A stretch of 64,000 bases of DNA from Pseudomonas luteola NBRC 103146 (GCF_002091675.1 NZ_BDAE01000006.1:62001-126000), one strand, 5' to 3'; positions 22,178 through 31,052 are shown, counted from the first letter of the stretch. Translations and numbers: made by a program. Notes: generated by a model from the letters alone, not told the origin.

Positions 22178-23971
22178 ATGACTGACCTGCGCCTCGATAC
22201 CCTCCGCGCCGCCTACCGTGAAGGCCGCACCACGCCACGCACGCTTATTACCGAACTTCGCAACAAGGCCGAGCAGTTGAATCCCGACTTTCACCTGTTC
22301 ATCCATCTGCTCTCCCTGGCGGAGCTGGAACCCTATCTGGCGGCACTGGAAAGCAGGTCCCCCGCGGACCTTCCGCTGTATGGCGTCCCCTTTGCCATCA
22401 AGGACAACATCGATCTGGCGGGCATTCCTACTACAGCCGCCTGCCCAGCCTTTGCCTATACACCGGAGCGCTCGGCCACCGTTGTCGAGCAGCTGATCGC
22501 CTTAGGTGCGATTCCCTTGGGCAAGGCCAATCTGGATCAGTTTGCCACCGGCCTCAACGGTACACGTTCGCCCTATGGCGCCTGCCGCAACAGTGTTCAT
22601 CCAGACTACCCTTCCGGCGGTTCCAGCGCGGGGTCATCCCTAGCCGTAGCGCTGGGCGTGGCTACCTTTGCACTGGGTACCGATACGGCCGGCTCGGGTC
22701 GAGTACCTGCTGCGCTGAACAACCTGGTCGGTCTCAAGGCCACCAAAGGGCTAATCTCGACGGCGGGTGTCGTTCCGGCGTGCCGTACACTGGATTGCGT
22801 CACCTATTTCACCGCCACGGCTAAAGAGGCCAGCGAACTGCTCGCCCTGACCGCTGTATACGATCCACGCGACGCGTACAGTCGCGCCAATCCGCTCTGG
22901 AACGATGCCTCGGCCTTCGGTACTCCGCGCCCGTTCCGCTTTGGTGTACCCAGGCAGCTCGAATTTCTCGGCTGTCCGGAAAGTCCCGCGCTGTTCGAGC
23001 ACACGGTAAGACAGCTGGAAGCGCTCGGGGGCGAGGCAGTCGAACTGGATTTCGCCCCGTTCCTCGAAGCGGCCAAGCTGCTCTACGAAGGTCCGTGGGT
23101 AGCCGAGCGCTACAGCGTGGCGGGTGAGCTGATCGAAGAACAACCGGACGCGGTACTGCCCGTCATCAAGGCAGTACTGGCCAAGGCGCCCGGCACGACG
23201 GCCGTAGACGCCTTCCGGGCGCAGTACCGCCTGCAAGCACTCAAGGCTGTCTGTGACCAGGCGCTGGCCGAGCTGGATTGCGTACTGACGCCTGCCTACC
23301 CCCGCCCCGTCACTCTGGATGAATTGCAGGCCGAGCCTGTCGCCCGTAACTCCGATCTGGGTTACTACACCAACTTCATGAACATGCTGGATTATGCCGC
23401 CGTGGCGGTGCCGGCCGGCTTTATGCAAAACGGCCTGCCGTGGGGCGTGACGCTGTTCGGACGCGCCTTCACCGATCAGTACCTCTTGAGCCTGGCCGAT
23501 GCCTTCCAGCGTGTGCAGCAATTACCTCTGGTAAACGGTGCACAGATGGACGCCCCTGCCTCTACTACAGTCACGCGCCATGATCATGCTCGTGTGGTCG
23601 CCTGCGGTGCGCATCTGGAGGGATTGCCGCTCAACTGGCAACTCGTGAAGCGGGGCGGCAAACTGGTTTCACGTACAGAAAGCAGTCCCGACTACAAACT
23701 GTACGCATTGGCCGGTGGACCGCCCTTCCGCCCGGGCATGGTTCGTGTAGCCGAAGGTGGTCGAGCCATTGCCGTGGAAATCTGGGAACTGCCCAGCCGC
23801 GAGCTAGGCTCATTTTTGACAGGTATTCCTGCTCCGCTCGGCCTAGGCAAGGTTCAGCTGGCTGATGGCAGTTGGGAAACCGGGTTTATCTGTGAGCCCT
23901 ATGGGTTGGAAGGCGCCAAGGACATCACCCACTTCGGTGGCTGGCGGGCTTATATGGCCAGCCAGCGATAG
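22178..23971 (+). CDS. atzF: Allophanate hydrolase
   Basis: AtzF/DUR2-type hydrolase cleaves allophanate to ammonium and CO2, the last step after carboxyguanidine deimination. The 597-residue protein has an N-terminal amidase-signature domain: Lys75 in FAIKDNIDLAG, the GGSSAGSS loop at 147-154, and the nucleophilic Ser near 173 in GTDTAGSGRVPAAL. The separate C-terminal domain (~450-597) runs VACGAHLEGLPLNWQLVKRG ... AVEIWELPSRELGSFL. A full two-domain length argues for complete hydrolysis. The ATG at 22178 is preceded by CAGGGA at good spacing; the open frame from 22130 has none. The 106-nt gap after the carboxylase contains no obvious terminator, so cotranscription is likely. Confidence 0.93.
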   Translation: MTDLRLDTLRAAYREGRTTPRTLITELRNKAEQLNPDFHLFIHLLSLAELEPYLAALESRSPADLPLYGVPFAIKDNIDLAGIPTTAACPAFAYTPERSATVVEQLIALGAIPLGKANLDQFATGLNGTRSPYGACRNSVHPDYPSGGSSAGSSLAVALGVATFALGTDTAGSGRVPAALNNLVGLKATKGLISTAGVVPACRTLDCVTYFTATAKEASELLALTAVYDPRDAYSRANPLWNDASAFGTPRPFRFGVPRQLEFLGCPESPALFEHTVRQLEALGGEAVELDFAPFLEAAKLLYEGPWVAERYSVAGELIEEQPDAVLPVIKAVLAKAPGTTAVDAFRAQYRLQALKAVCDQALAELDCVLTPAYPRPVTLDELQAEPVARNSDLGYYTNFMNMLDYAAVAVPAGFMQNGLPWGVTLFGRAFTDQYLLSLADAFQRVQQLPLVNGAQMDAPASTTVTRHDHARVVACGAHLEGLPLNWQLVKRGGKLVSRTESSPDYKLYALAGGPPFRPGMVRVAEGGRAIAVEIWELPSRELGSFLTGIPAPLGLGKVQLADGSWETGFICEPYGLEGAKDITHFGGWRAYMASQR

Positions 23972-23999
23972 GAGGGGCTTGCTAATCGCTTGCCGGGGC

Positions 24000-24320
24000 T
24001 TACCACCGTCTCGGTGGTGGCCCCCAGTACGGTCTCGGTCCATGACGCCAATAGCCTGGGCCGGGACCGGGGCCCCAACCAGGGCGAAACCGCGGCGGAG
24101 GCGGTGGTGGGCCATAATAGAAATTCGAGCGCCAACGTGTCACAGGTCGGTCATAAATAATGACAGAAGGCGGCGGCCCAACAGGAACAGCCGGTGTTAC
24201 ATAAACAGGGGTATAGGAGCGGTAGTAGGTCGTGGTGGTATGACGGTAAGGGTTATCGCCGTAGACCACACACCCGCTTAACGGTAGAGCAAACGCTAAC
24301 GCCAAGAATAGACGCCGCAA
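24000..24320 (-). CDS. Small proline-rich lipoprotein with TTG start
   Basis: This 106-residue predicted lipoprotein has the signal RRLFLALAFALPLSGC, with a clean LSGC lipobox, followed by Thr/Tyr-rich and then Pro/Gly/Arg-rich low-complexity sequence ending in WGPPPRRW. I chose TTG at 24320 because GGAGG lies about 8 nt upstream. A GTG at 24335 would place that ribosome site inside the gene. Function is unknown. It is convergent with atzF and ends 28 nt from it. Composition resembles surface-exposed or cell-wall-interacting Pro-rich lipoproteins, but this is only an impression. Confidence 0.72.
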   Translation of the reverse strand: MRRLFLALAFALPLSGCVVYGDNPYRHTTTTYYRSYTPVYVTPAVPVGPPPSVIIYDRPVTRWRSNFYYGPPPPPPRFRPGWGPGPGPGYWRHGPRPYWGPPPRRW

Positions 24321-24443
24321 AACAGTATCCTCCACGCCCTAAAAAACGGTGCGTAATGGCATATTACCGCTCTGCGAAACCCTGTCCTGTGTAATCACCC
24401 AGGCATTCAGCTGGCATTAAGCAACGTAACCAGATTTTTCAGA

Positions 24444-24860
24444 TCAGGATTCCTGTTCAAGGTAGTCGCGCAGCCGTGTTTGCAGATAAGGGACTGCGTC
24501 CGGCAAGGACAGGAACTCCGCTATTGGCATCATCTGCCAATACTGGCCCTCATCACCAAAGCGTATGGATTCGACCTCTTCAGCGGTTAGTTCGCCGACG
24601 AAGAAATAGGCGTCAAGAGGCTTACGGGTATAACTCGTGTAGCGCCTTTCCCAAATGATCCGATCTTCGGTCAGCTGTAGGGAAAACTCTTCATCTAACT
24701 CTCGCAACGCGCACTCGACTGGGCTTTCATTCCTCTCTCGACCACCGCCAGCAAAATCCCAGCAGCCCGGGAAGGGAATCGAGTCTTTATCGTCTCGCTT
24801 GTAGGTCAGGAGTTGATCACCACACAACAAGGCAAGTTTAGCCCCGGAAAAATCATTCAC
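24444..24860 (-). CDS. Nudix hydrolase
   Basis: This 138-residue cytoplasmic pyrophosphohydrolase has the Nudix box GGRERNESPVECALRELDEE. The G-x5-E-x7-R-E-x2-E-E core is intact, and the usual Gly after EE-x is Ser. Upstream, PFPGCWDFAGGGRE resembles MutT-type proteins; the substrate cannot be inferred. It stands alone on the minus strand, about 120 nt downstream of the Pro-rich lipoprotein start. Confidence 0.88.
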   Translation of the reverse strand: MNDFSGAKLALLCGDQLLTYKRDDKDSIPFPGCWDFAGGGRERNESPVECALRELDEEFSLQLTEDRIIWERRYTSYTRKPLDAYFFVGELTAEEVESIRFGDEGQYWQMMPIAEFLSLPDAVPYLQTRLRDYLEQES

Positions 24861-25068
24861 TACCGCTCTCCTGTTGGCAGACTCTTTTTCAGACCCACCC
24901 TGCCAATTTATCCATGTTGTGATCGAACTGCGGTGAGCGCATAGGCGGTTGTACGGATAAGGGGGGCGACATGACGGGTATCGCTGCGCCCCCTCCTACG
25001 TCCAAGCCGGTCTCTTCTAGAGTGGGGTGGAGCAACGCGGTACCCATCATAAAGCTAAAGGGCGTTTA

Positions 25069-26208
25069 TCAATAACCGTGGCGCTTCAGTATCGTGTCGA
25101 TGCCGTCCTTTGCAGGGCGGTTGTAAAACTTCAACAGCTCGGCAGTGCGGTTGGTAAAGAAGCCATCTACGCCCGCATCGCTGATTTTCTTGAAGTCCAC
25201 AGCCTCGTCCACCGTGTATGGATGCACAATCAGCCCTTTTTCATGAGCCATCTGATTCATCCAGGGCTTCACCAGATCCGCATAACTCTGATCACCGCCA
25301 CTTGTCAGTGCCGAGGAAGGCCCTATTCCCAGTGCGCCATGCGCTTTCGCCCAGTTCAGCCAGCGTTCGTACTCAGCCTTGGATTTGACTTCCTGCTTGG
25401 CATAATAGGCTGCCTTGTCCTTTTCGCCGGACTCGGCAAAGGTCACGTTCGACTTGGGTTCGATACTGCCATCGCCCAGCCATAGCAGAAGCACTTTGGG
25501 CACCTGCGGCATTTCCTGCTGCAACAGTTCCATACTGCTCTTTTCGAACGTCTGCAGGACTACGCGACCTGGCATGGACGCCACGTGCACGTGCTGTGTA
25601 TCGGCCGGTTTTTCGGCAGGCTTGTTTAACCAGCCGCGCGCCTGAAGCTTGTCCTTCAGATCTTTTTCGATGCCAGGGAATAGCTTGGGCTGCTTTGTCT
25701 CGATGTACAGGCCCGGCTTGTTCTGTCCACCTTCGGCAATATCGATCACCTCATCCAGGGTCAGAATTTTCTGGCCAGCAAAGCTGGGCCGCGCACGATC
25801 CGGGTGGGTCGTATTGAACCAGGTTCCGGCATCCAGGCTTTTAAGTTCCTCCAGCGTAAAGCTACTGACAGGTTGATCCGCCCGGCCCGGAAAGCGCTGC
25901 GCAACGTTAGTGGTGCGCTTGAGGTTGTCGTCATGCAGGGCGATCAGGACGCCATCACGGGTACGCTGCAGGTCCAGTTCGAGATAGTCGGCGCCCAAGT
26001 CACGGGCCAGCATATACGCGGGCGCGGTGGACTCTGGTGCATCATATGACGCCCCCCGGTGTGCAATCACGGCCGGATACGGAATGCCCGCCTTCTCGCT
26101 CAGCGCCTTGCCTACCGGCTCGCTCGCGGCACCAGCCGACTGCCCCATCATCCCCATGGCCACCATTAGCGCTCCTGCCAATAATCCCTTGCATAAACCT
26201 CTATCCAT
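25069..26208 (-). CDS. glpQ: Periplasmic glycerophosphodiester phosphodiesterase
   Basis: GlpQ hydrolyses glycerophosphodiesters to glycerol-3-phosphate and an alcohol in the periplasm. The 379-residue protein starts with a signal peptide (GLLAGALMVAMGMMGQSAGA). It has the GDPD TIM-barrel motif VIAHRGASYDAPESTAPAY, metal ligands in LELDLQRTRDGVLIALHDD, and the expected C-terminal DAGVDGFFTNRT block. The GlpQ-like insertion makes it longer than UgpQ. The ATG at 26208 has GGGAGA upstream; the longer frame from 26307 lacks one and would bury the signal peptide. No transporter (ugp/glpT) adjoins it. Confidence 0.9.
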   Translation of the reverse strand: MDRGLCKGLLAGALMVAMGMMGQSAGAASEPVGKALSEKAGIPYPAVIAHRGASYDAPESTAPAYMLARDLGADYLELDLQRTRDGVLIALHDDNLKRTTNVAQRFPGRADQPVSSFTLEELKSLDAGTWFNTTHPDRARPSFAGQKILTLDEVIDIAEGGQNKPGLYIETKQPKLFPGIEKDLKDKLQARGWLNKPAEKPADTQHVHVASMPGRVVLQTFEKSSMELLQQEMPQVPKVLLLWLGDGSIEPKSNVTFAESGEKDKAAYYAKQEVKSKAEYERWLNWAKAHGALGIGPSSALTSGGDQSYADLVKPWMNQMAHEKGLIVHPYTVDEAVDFKKISDAGVDGFFTNRTAELLKFYNRPAKDGIDTILKRHGY

Positions 26209-26457
26209 CGGTGTCTCCCGTTGTTGTGACTTTTTGGATTTTGAATACACAACGCCCATGCTGCGGCATGAACACGACGTTAACGTGACGATACCGCTTA
26301 TCCCCACCCTTGCGGGCCATCAGTCAAAGAACGTAAGCAAGCGTAGCCCATACGGCTGGTCTTCATAGCCGTACTGCCTCACACGGGGTACGATTACGGT
26401 CTACCCCTATTTACATTCGATTTCCGTACGCCCTTACAGGCGCACGAGGCGACAGAC

Positions 26458-26679
26458 ATGAACACAGCCTATCCACCCCACCTCTGCCCACGCTGCGGGC
26501 AACCCAATGGCTGTGCTCAGCTCGGTTGCAGCCAACCGGTGACTGACTGCTGGTGCTTCCACACCCGTATCGCTCCCGAAGCACTCGAGACCTTGCCGGA
26601 AGACGCTCGCAACGTGGCTTGCCTGTGCGCCCGCTGCGCCAGTGCTACCTTAGAACATGAAACGGATACTAACGGCTGA
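26458..26679 (+). CDS. Cysteine-rich CWC family protein
   Basis: This 73-residue protein has two CxxC knuckles (LCPRCGQ and LCARCA) plus CAQLGC and the CWC signature DCWC, giving ten cysteines that probably bind zinc. It belongs to the small cysteine-rich CWC family of proteobacteria, whose function is unknown. Its TGA overlaps the ATG of rsuA by one base, so the two are translationally coupled, as is common for this family next to pseudouridine synthases. Confidence 0.85.
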   Translation: MNTAYPPHLCPRCGQPNGCAQLGCSQPVTDCWCFHTRIAPEALETLPEDARNVACLCARCASATLEHETDTNG

Positions 26680-27380
26680 TGCGCCTGGATCGTTTCATCA
26701 GTAACCGACCTACCCTCAACCGCCTGGACGCACGCGTGCATTTAGCGCATGGACACGTACGGATCAATGGCGTGCCTGTGCGTGATGGCCGCTACGAGGT
26801 ACGCTTCTTCGATCGGGTCGAGCTGCTGGACGAGCTGCTTCAACCTGGCAAGGCTGCTCGTTACTTCATGCTGCACAAACCCGTTGGGTATGTGAGCGCA
26901 ACGCAGCATCCGGATCACCCCACGGTAATCGATCTGCTGAACGAACAGGACAAGGATGATCTCCACCTGAGCGGCCGTCTGGACCTGAACACATCAGGCC
27001 TCATGCTCATCACCAACGATGGTCTCTGGTCTCGTCGCCTGACCCTGCCCGGCAGCAAGCTGCCCAAGGTGTATTACGTCGAGACGGCCAACCCGATCCT
27101 GCCGGAATACGTCTCCACATTCGCCGCCGGGCTGTACTTCAAGTTTGAAGACCTTACTACCTTGCCCGCCCATCTGGATATCCTGAGCGAGCGCAGCGCA
27201 CGGCTTACTCTCATCGAAGGCCGCTATCATCAGGTCAAACGCATGTTCGGGCACTTTAGAAATCAGGTCCTACACCTGCACCGGGAGCGGATCGGTCCCA
27301 TTGTGCTCGACCCCGCCCTGGCACCCGGTGAATATCGCCCTCTTACCGCTGCAGAAATCGCATGCGGCGTCCCTGCCTAG
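26679..27380 (+). CDS. rsuA: 16S rRNA pseudouridine(516) synthase
   Basis: RsuA isomerises U516 of 16S rRNA. The 233-residue protein has an N-terminal S4 RNA-binding domain (MRLDRFISNRPTLNRLDARV ... GHVRINGVPVRDG). The catalytic domain follows with the active-site Asp in SGRLDLNTSGLMLITNDG and the conserved LIEGRYHQVKRMFGH. RluB/RluE/RluF relatives share these motifs; RsuA is preferred because of the S4 domain, length and the ARYFMLHKPVGYVSA stretch. It is coupled to the CWC gene upstream. Confidence 0.9.
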   Translation: MRLDRFISNRPTLNRLDARVHLAHGHVRINGVPVRDGRYEVRFFDRVELLDELLQPGKAARYFMLHKPVGYVSATQHPDHPTVIDLLNEQDKDDLHLSGRLDLNTSGLMLITNDGLWSRRLTLPGSKLPKVYYVETANPILPEYVSTFAAGLYFKFEDLTTLPAHLDILSERSARLTLIEGRYHQVKRMFGHFRNQVLHLHRERIGPIVLDPALAPGEYRPLTAAEIACGVPA

Positions 27381-27447
27381 ACCACTGAGGAACATTCGTC
27401 GCGCACTCCGGTCGGCATAAGAATCGTTCATCAGCCAGGAGAGCCGT

Positions 27448-28434
27448 ATGCGCATTCACGTTCCCCGCCTCGGTTTTGGCGGTGCCCCGCTGGGCAACAT
27501 GTTTCATGAGCTCACCGAAGAACAAGCCTCCGCCACGCTTGAAGCGGCCTGGGAGGCCGGTATTCGCCTGTACGATACATCACCCCATTACGGTGCCGGC
27601 CTGTCGGAAATTCGCTTTGCCGAGGTGCTCAGTCAAAAACCCCGGGATGAATACACCCTCTGCACCAAGGTTGGCCGTCTGCTGCAAAAGGCCGACCAGC
27701 CTGAGAATGCGGCCCCGTTCGTCAACGAGCGCCCCTACCGCCGTATTCTGGACTACAGCGCAGACGGTGCCCGTCGCTCCATTGAAGACAGCCTCGAACG
27801 CCTCAAAACCGACCGGATTGATATCGTCTGGATCCATGATGTATCCGAAGACCAGTTCGGCCCCACATGGCGAGAGTATTTTGACCAGGCCATGAAAGGC
27901 GCAGCGGTTGCACTGACCCGGATGCGCGAAGAAGGCCTCATCAAAGGCTGGGGGCTGGGTGTGAACATGGTTGAGCCCTGCCGTCTTGCCCTGGAACAGG
28001 CTGACCCAGATGCCTTTCTGCTGGCTGGACGGTATTCGCTGCTGGATCATCGCGAGGCGCTGGATACCTTGTTCCCGCAATGCCTGGAGCGCGGTGTAGG
28101 TATTGTCGTAGGAGGTCCGTACAACTCGGGTATTTTGGCGGGCGGCGAGAACTACAACTATGCTGAGGCTGATTCCTCCATTAAGGAAAAAGCCAAGCAC
28201 CTCAAATGGGTCTGCGAACAGTTCGATGTCGATGTACGCGCTGCAGCCCTGCAGTTCTGCATCGCACACCCCACTGTAGCCGCCACGATCCCGGGCACCA
28301 GCAAACCTGAGCGGGTCAGGGAAAACGTTGAACTGATGCAGGTACCAATCCCGCAGGAACTCTGGACAACACTACGGGAGCAGGGCGTCCTGCCCCCTGA
28401 TGCGCCGGTGCCAGGCGAGACGGCTAGACACTAG
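27448..28434 (+). CDS. Aldo/keto reductase (aldose/pyridoxal dehydrogenase-like)
   Basis: This 328-residue NAD(P)-dependent TIM-barrel oxidoreductase has the family features FGGAPLGNMF, the catalytic Asp/Tyr segment RLYDTSPHYGAGLSE, and IPGTSKPERVRENVE at the coenzyme site. This subgroup includes D-threo-aldose (L-fucose) 1-dehydrogenase and pyridoxal 4-dehydrogenase; the substrate cannot be settled from sequence alone. It is 67 nt downstream of rsuA with its own ribosome site (CAGGAGAG). No sugar or vitamin catabolic genes adjoin it. Confidence 0.88.
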   Translation: MRIHVPRLGFGGAPLGNMFHELTEEQASATLEAAWEAGIRLYDTSPHYGAGLSEIRFAEVLSQKPRDEYTLCTKVGRLLQKADQPENAAPFVNERPYRRILDYSADGARRSIEDSLERLKTDRIDIVWIHDVSEDQFGPTWREYFDQAMKGAAVALTRMREEGLIKGWGLGVNMVEPCRLALEQADPDAFLLAGRYSLLDHREALDTLFPQCLERGVGIVVGGPYNSGILAGGENYNYAEADSSIKEKAKHLKWVCEQFDVDVRAAALQFCIAHPTVAATIPGTSKPERVRENVELMQVPIPQELWTTLREQGVLPPDAPVPGETARH

Positions 28435-28447
28435 GCGTGAAGTGGGA

Positions 28448-28771
28448 TCAGGGCACCTTGGCGTCGCCCTTATCCCACAGCCTTACCAGCTCGTTGGGTG
28501 CACGGTCTTCCGGAACGGTAATTGTGATCTCGTCGGGCTTGTCCTTGAAGCGCAACTCGATCTTGTAATACCGCTGATCGCCACGCCCTACGCTTTCCGC
28601 CGAGGCTGGCAGCGAACGCTCGAGCACGGAACAGATTCGTCCGCGCTCATCCTCATTGCAACTGGAAAAATCGATCTCCCGTGGGCGCGCCAGCGCATGG
28701 ATCGCTGCAAAGCCGCCCTGTCGAGAAAGCCTTAACAAGGCATCCGGCCCCAACTTTGGTAGCTCTTTCAT
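28448..28771 (-). CDS. Emfourin-like inhibitor of the adjacent M4 protease
   Basis: This 107-residue cytoplasmic protein has no signal peptide. It resembles emfourin, the protein inhibitor of protealysin encoded beside that protease in Serratia: the fold pattern LLRLSRQGGFAAI ... YYKIELRFKDKPDEITITVPED matches the family. It begins 10 nt after the protease stop, with GAGGAGG as ribosome site, so the two are cotranscribed, protease first. The pairing itself supports the assignment. Inhibition of this particular protease is inference. Confidence 0.82.
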   Translation of the reverse strand: MKELPKLGPDALLRLSRQGGFAAIHALARPREIDFSSCNEDERGRICSVLERSLPASAESVGRGDQRYYKIELRFKDKPDEITITVPEDRAPNELVRLWDKGDAKVP

Positions 28772-28781
28772 AATGACCTCC

Positions 28782-29840
28782 TCAGGTCAGCTCTACCCCA
28801 ACGTCTTCCCAGGCCTTGTTAATTGCCTGGGTCTCGCACGCTTCTGCGCCGAAGCGGCGACCGGCATTCGAAACGGTGAGTCGAGCGAAGGCCGCAAAAT
28901 CAGCATCGTTGGTCAAACGGCTGTCGCATAGGGTGTCGTACCAGACGCGGCCCGCTGTCTCCCATGCGTATCCACCGATCCCGGTTGCCGCCAGATAGAA
29001 TGCCCGATTTGGAATGCCCGAGTTGAGGTGCACACCGCCATTGTCATCCCGCGTTTCAATGAAGTCACGCATATGGCCAGGCTGCGGGTCCTTGCCCAGC
29101 ATCGGATCATCATACGCCGTACCCGGCTCAGCCATCGAGCGCAGACCACGACCATTGATCTTCTCGGTCAACAGCCCTTCCCCGATCAGCCAGTTGGCCT
29201 CCTCGGCTCGCTGCTTCAGGCTGTATTGCTTAACCAAGACCCCAAAGACATCGGACACGGACTCATTAAGTGCGCCAGACTGGTTGTAATACACCAGCCC
29301 CGCCTCACTTTCCGTCACCCCGTGGGTAAGCTCATGGGCAACGACATCCAGCGAAATGGTAAAGCGGTTGAAGATCTCGCCGTCCCCATCGCCGAATACC
29401 ATCTGCTCGCCATTCCAGAAGGCGTTCTGATAGTCCTGTCCGTAATGCACCGTGCCCGAGAGCGGCAGGCCCCGGTTATCGATGGAGTTGCGGCCCAGCA
29501 CCTGATAGAAGAAATCGAAGGTGGCGCCGAGATGGTCATAAGCCTCATCCACAGCAATGTCGCTTACGGCAGGCTGGCCTTCCTTGCGAACCAGCACACC
29601 CGGCAACTGGTTACCATTTTTTGCATCATAGATACTGCGCTGTGCACGCTCATCATCGGTACGCTCCAGCTCACTTACCGGTGCCTGACGCACACCAGGC
29701 GGGCCTGGATTATGCAAAAGCGTACGTACATGACTCAGCGTACCCAACGCGCAGGAGCGCTGGCGTTCATCGCCATGATCAACGATACGGCTGAGGATGT
29801 ACGGGGGGATAAAACCTTGAACAGAACCCAAGCGAGGCAT
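28782..29840 (-). CDS. Protealysin-type M4 (thermolysin-family) metalloprotease
   Basis: This 352-residue zinc protease has a short protealysin-type propeptide (first ~50 residues, containing FIPPYILSRIVDHGDE) and no signal peptide. The catalytic domain carries HELTH and, downstream, GALNESVSDVFG with the third zinc ligand; the active-site His is in the GVHLNSGIPNRAFYLAATG block. The ATG at 29840 has GGGAGGG at 9 nt; the frame from 29879 is less likely. Lacking a Sec signal, it probably acts inside the cell or leaves by a non-Sec route, as debated for protealysins. It forms an operon with the emfourin gene. Confidence 0.9.
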   Translation of the reverse strand: MPRLGSVQGFIPPYILSRIVDHGDERQRSCALGTLSHVRTLLHNPGPPGVRQAPVSELERTDDERAQRSIYDAKNGNQLPGVLVRKEGQPAVSDIAVDEAYDHLGATFDFFYQVLGRNSIDNRGLPLSGTVHYGQDYQNAFWNGEQMVFGDGDGEIFNRFTISLDVVAHELTHGVTESEAGLVYYNQSGALNESVSDVFGVLVKQYSLKQRAEEANWLIGEGLLTEKINGRGLRSMAEPGTAYDDPMLGKDPQPGHMRDFIETRDDNGGVHLNSGIPNRAFYLAATGIGGYAWETAGRVWYDTLCDSRLTNDADFAAFARLTVSNAGRRFGAEACETQAINKAWEDVGVELT

Positions 29841-30014
29841 ACGAACGCCCTCCCTAAGCAGCCAGCGTTGGAGCAGCACAACACTACCCCTCTCACGCCA
29901 CTCTACGTGGCACAGGGTTAGACCGCAAAACCCGCCCTAGACTCCCTCGCACAAAAACCTTATCAAGAGGCTTCACCCAAGGCTCGGCTTCTGGTACAAA
30001 GGACGCCTCCCGAA

Positions 30015-30088
30015 GCGGGCGTCGTATAATGGCATTACCTGAGCTTCCCAAGCTCATGACGAGGGTTCGATTCCCTTCGCCCGCTCCA
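30015..30088 (+). tRNA. tRNA-Gly (anticodon CCC), CCA encoded
   Basis: A 74-nt cloverleaf: acceptor GCGGGCG (30015-30021) pairs with CGCCCGC (30078-30084), then discriminator T and genomic CCA. The anticodon stem TGAGC/GCTCA encloses loop TTCCCAA, giving anticodon CCC for GGG codons. The T arm GAGGG-TTCGATT-CCCTT is intact. It stands alone, between two genes on the opposite strand. Confidence 0.95.
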
Positions 30089-30098
30089 ATTCGCTTCC

Positions 30099-30467
30099 TC
30101 ATGATTCAAGCGGGGCTGACATCCTGGCTTGCCTTCCCAGTAGCAGCACTCGCCAATCCCCCTTCGCCCGAATCATTGCTATCACTACGTAAGGCAGCGT
30201 AAACAAGGCGCCCGCCATGAGTGCCAGCAAGCCCCATAGCAGACCAACCTGCCAGGAGCGGGCTCGATAGAGAAGCCAGAGGGCAATCAGAAAAACGTTC
30301 AGGCTCAGGTCTGAGTGGAACTGCGCTCGCCACGGATGAGCAAAGTCGCCTACAAAGGTGTACAGGCCCGTCACTAAGCCCATCTCGACAGTACCGCGAA
30401 GCGTAATGGCGACCAGCACTAGCCATCCCACCCCAAGCAGCAGCGTTAGCGCCGTTACCTTCCGCAT
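30099..30467 (-). CDS. Small integral membrane protein
   Basis: This 122-residue protein has about four hydrophobic helices (TALTLLLGVGWLVLVAITL, a segment around GLVTGLYTFVGDF, LNVFLIALWLLYRA and LLWGLLALMAGALFTLPYVV), so it is a predicted inner-membrane protein. It resembles DUF1475-type proteins in the HPWRAQFHSDLSLNV region, but I am not sure of that. The ATG at 30467 has GAGGG upstream; the open frame from 30548 would add a non-membrane extension. Function is unknown. Confidence 0.7.
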   Translation of the reverse strand: MRKVTALTLLLGVGWLVLVAITLRGTVEMGLVTGLYTFVGDFAHPWRAQFHSDLSLNVFLIALWLLYRARSWQVGLLWGLLALMAGALFTLPYVVIAMIRAKGDWRVLLLGRQARMSAPLES

Positions 30468-30574
30468 GTCATCCCTCAAAAAATATATACCTGCTGTAAG
30501 GATTGTAGGCAGAAGACATGAGTTTGCCCGTGCGCTGCCACTGAGCAACGCACAGGAAAATGGTATGAATGCGC

Positions 30575-30904
30575 TTAGATATCGCTTTGTGCCAGTGCGG
30601 ACTTGGTATTCGAGTTGATTGCCTGGTATTTCTTGACCGTACCGTCTTCATCGATCAGGACGCGCAGGCCCTTGGATTGTTCAGAGGCAGCGAGAAAGCC
30701 TGAATTGAAATAGGACCAGTACAGCATCTCATAGCCCGACTTGCGGATTTTGGATTGAGGCTCGCCAAACATGGCGATGAGCTGTGAGCGGGTCGTCTGG
30801 CCCTCGACGATCTGCCCTACCTGTTGCTCGTCAATGTTGCGCCCGCTCATGACGCAGCCGGTTGTCAGTAACGTGATCAGACTTACTACTACTAAACCAC
30901 GCAT
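30575..30904 (-). CDS. SmpA/OmlA (BamE)-fold lipoprotein
   Basis: This 109-residue lipoprotein has the signal LVVVSLITLLTTGC (lipobox TTGC, Cys at about 14). The domain after it has the BamE/SmpA-like pattern VEGQTTRSQLIAMFGEPQSK, then YWSYFNSGF and LRVLIDEDGTVKKYQ. It is not BamE itself, which would sit next to fur; it is one of the many small paralogues. The second of two in-frame ATGs was preferred because GGAG precedes it. Function is unknown. Confidence 0.78.
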   Translation of the reverse strand: MRGLVVVSLITLLTTGCVMSGRNIDEQQVGQIVEGQTTRSQLIAMFGEPQSKIRKSGYEMLYWSYFNSGFLAASEQSKGLRVLIDEDGTVKKYQAINSNTKSALAQSDI

Positions 30905-31052
30905 GGTCTCCATCCCCCGTTATACAGATGACTTTCTTGTTATGTTTTGTCCATCCTATCTATCCCATATGACAGTTCGGTTGGCTAGATAGCTTCATCA
31001 AATTTATTTGTGCAGAACGGGCGGGCCAGTAGAGGGGATCAGAGGTATCCAG

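Noticed and set aside
14137..23971. Labelling the locus as urea uptake and urea carboxylase/amidolyase
   Set aside because: Both guanidine riboswitch classes and the paired DUF1989 genes point to guanidine as the substrate; urea activity may be secondary.
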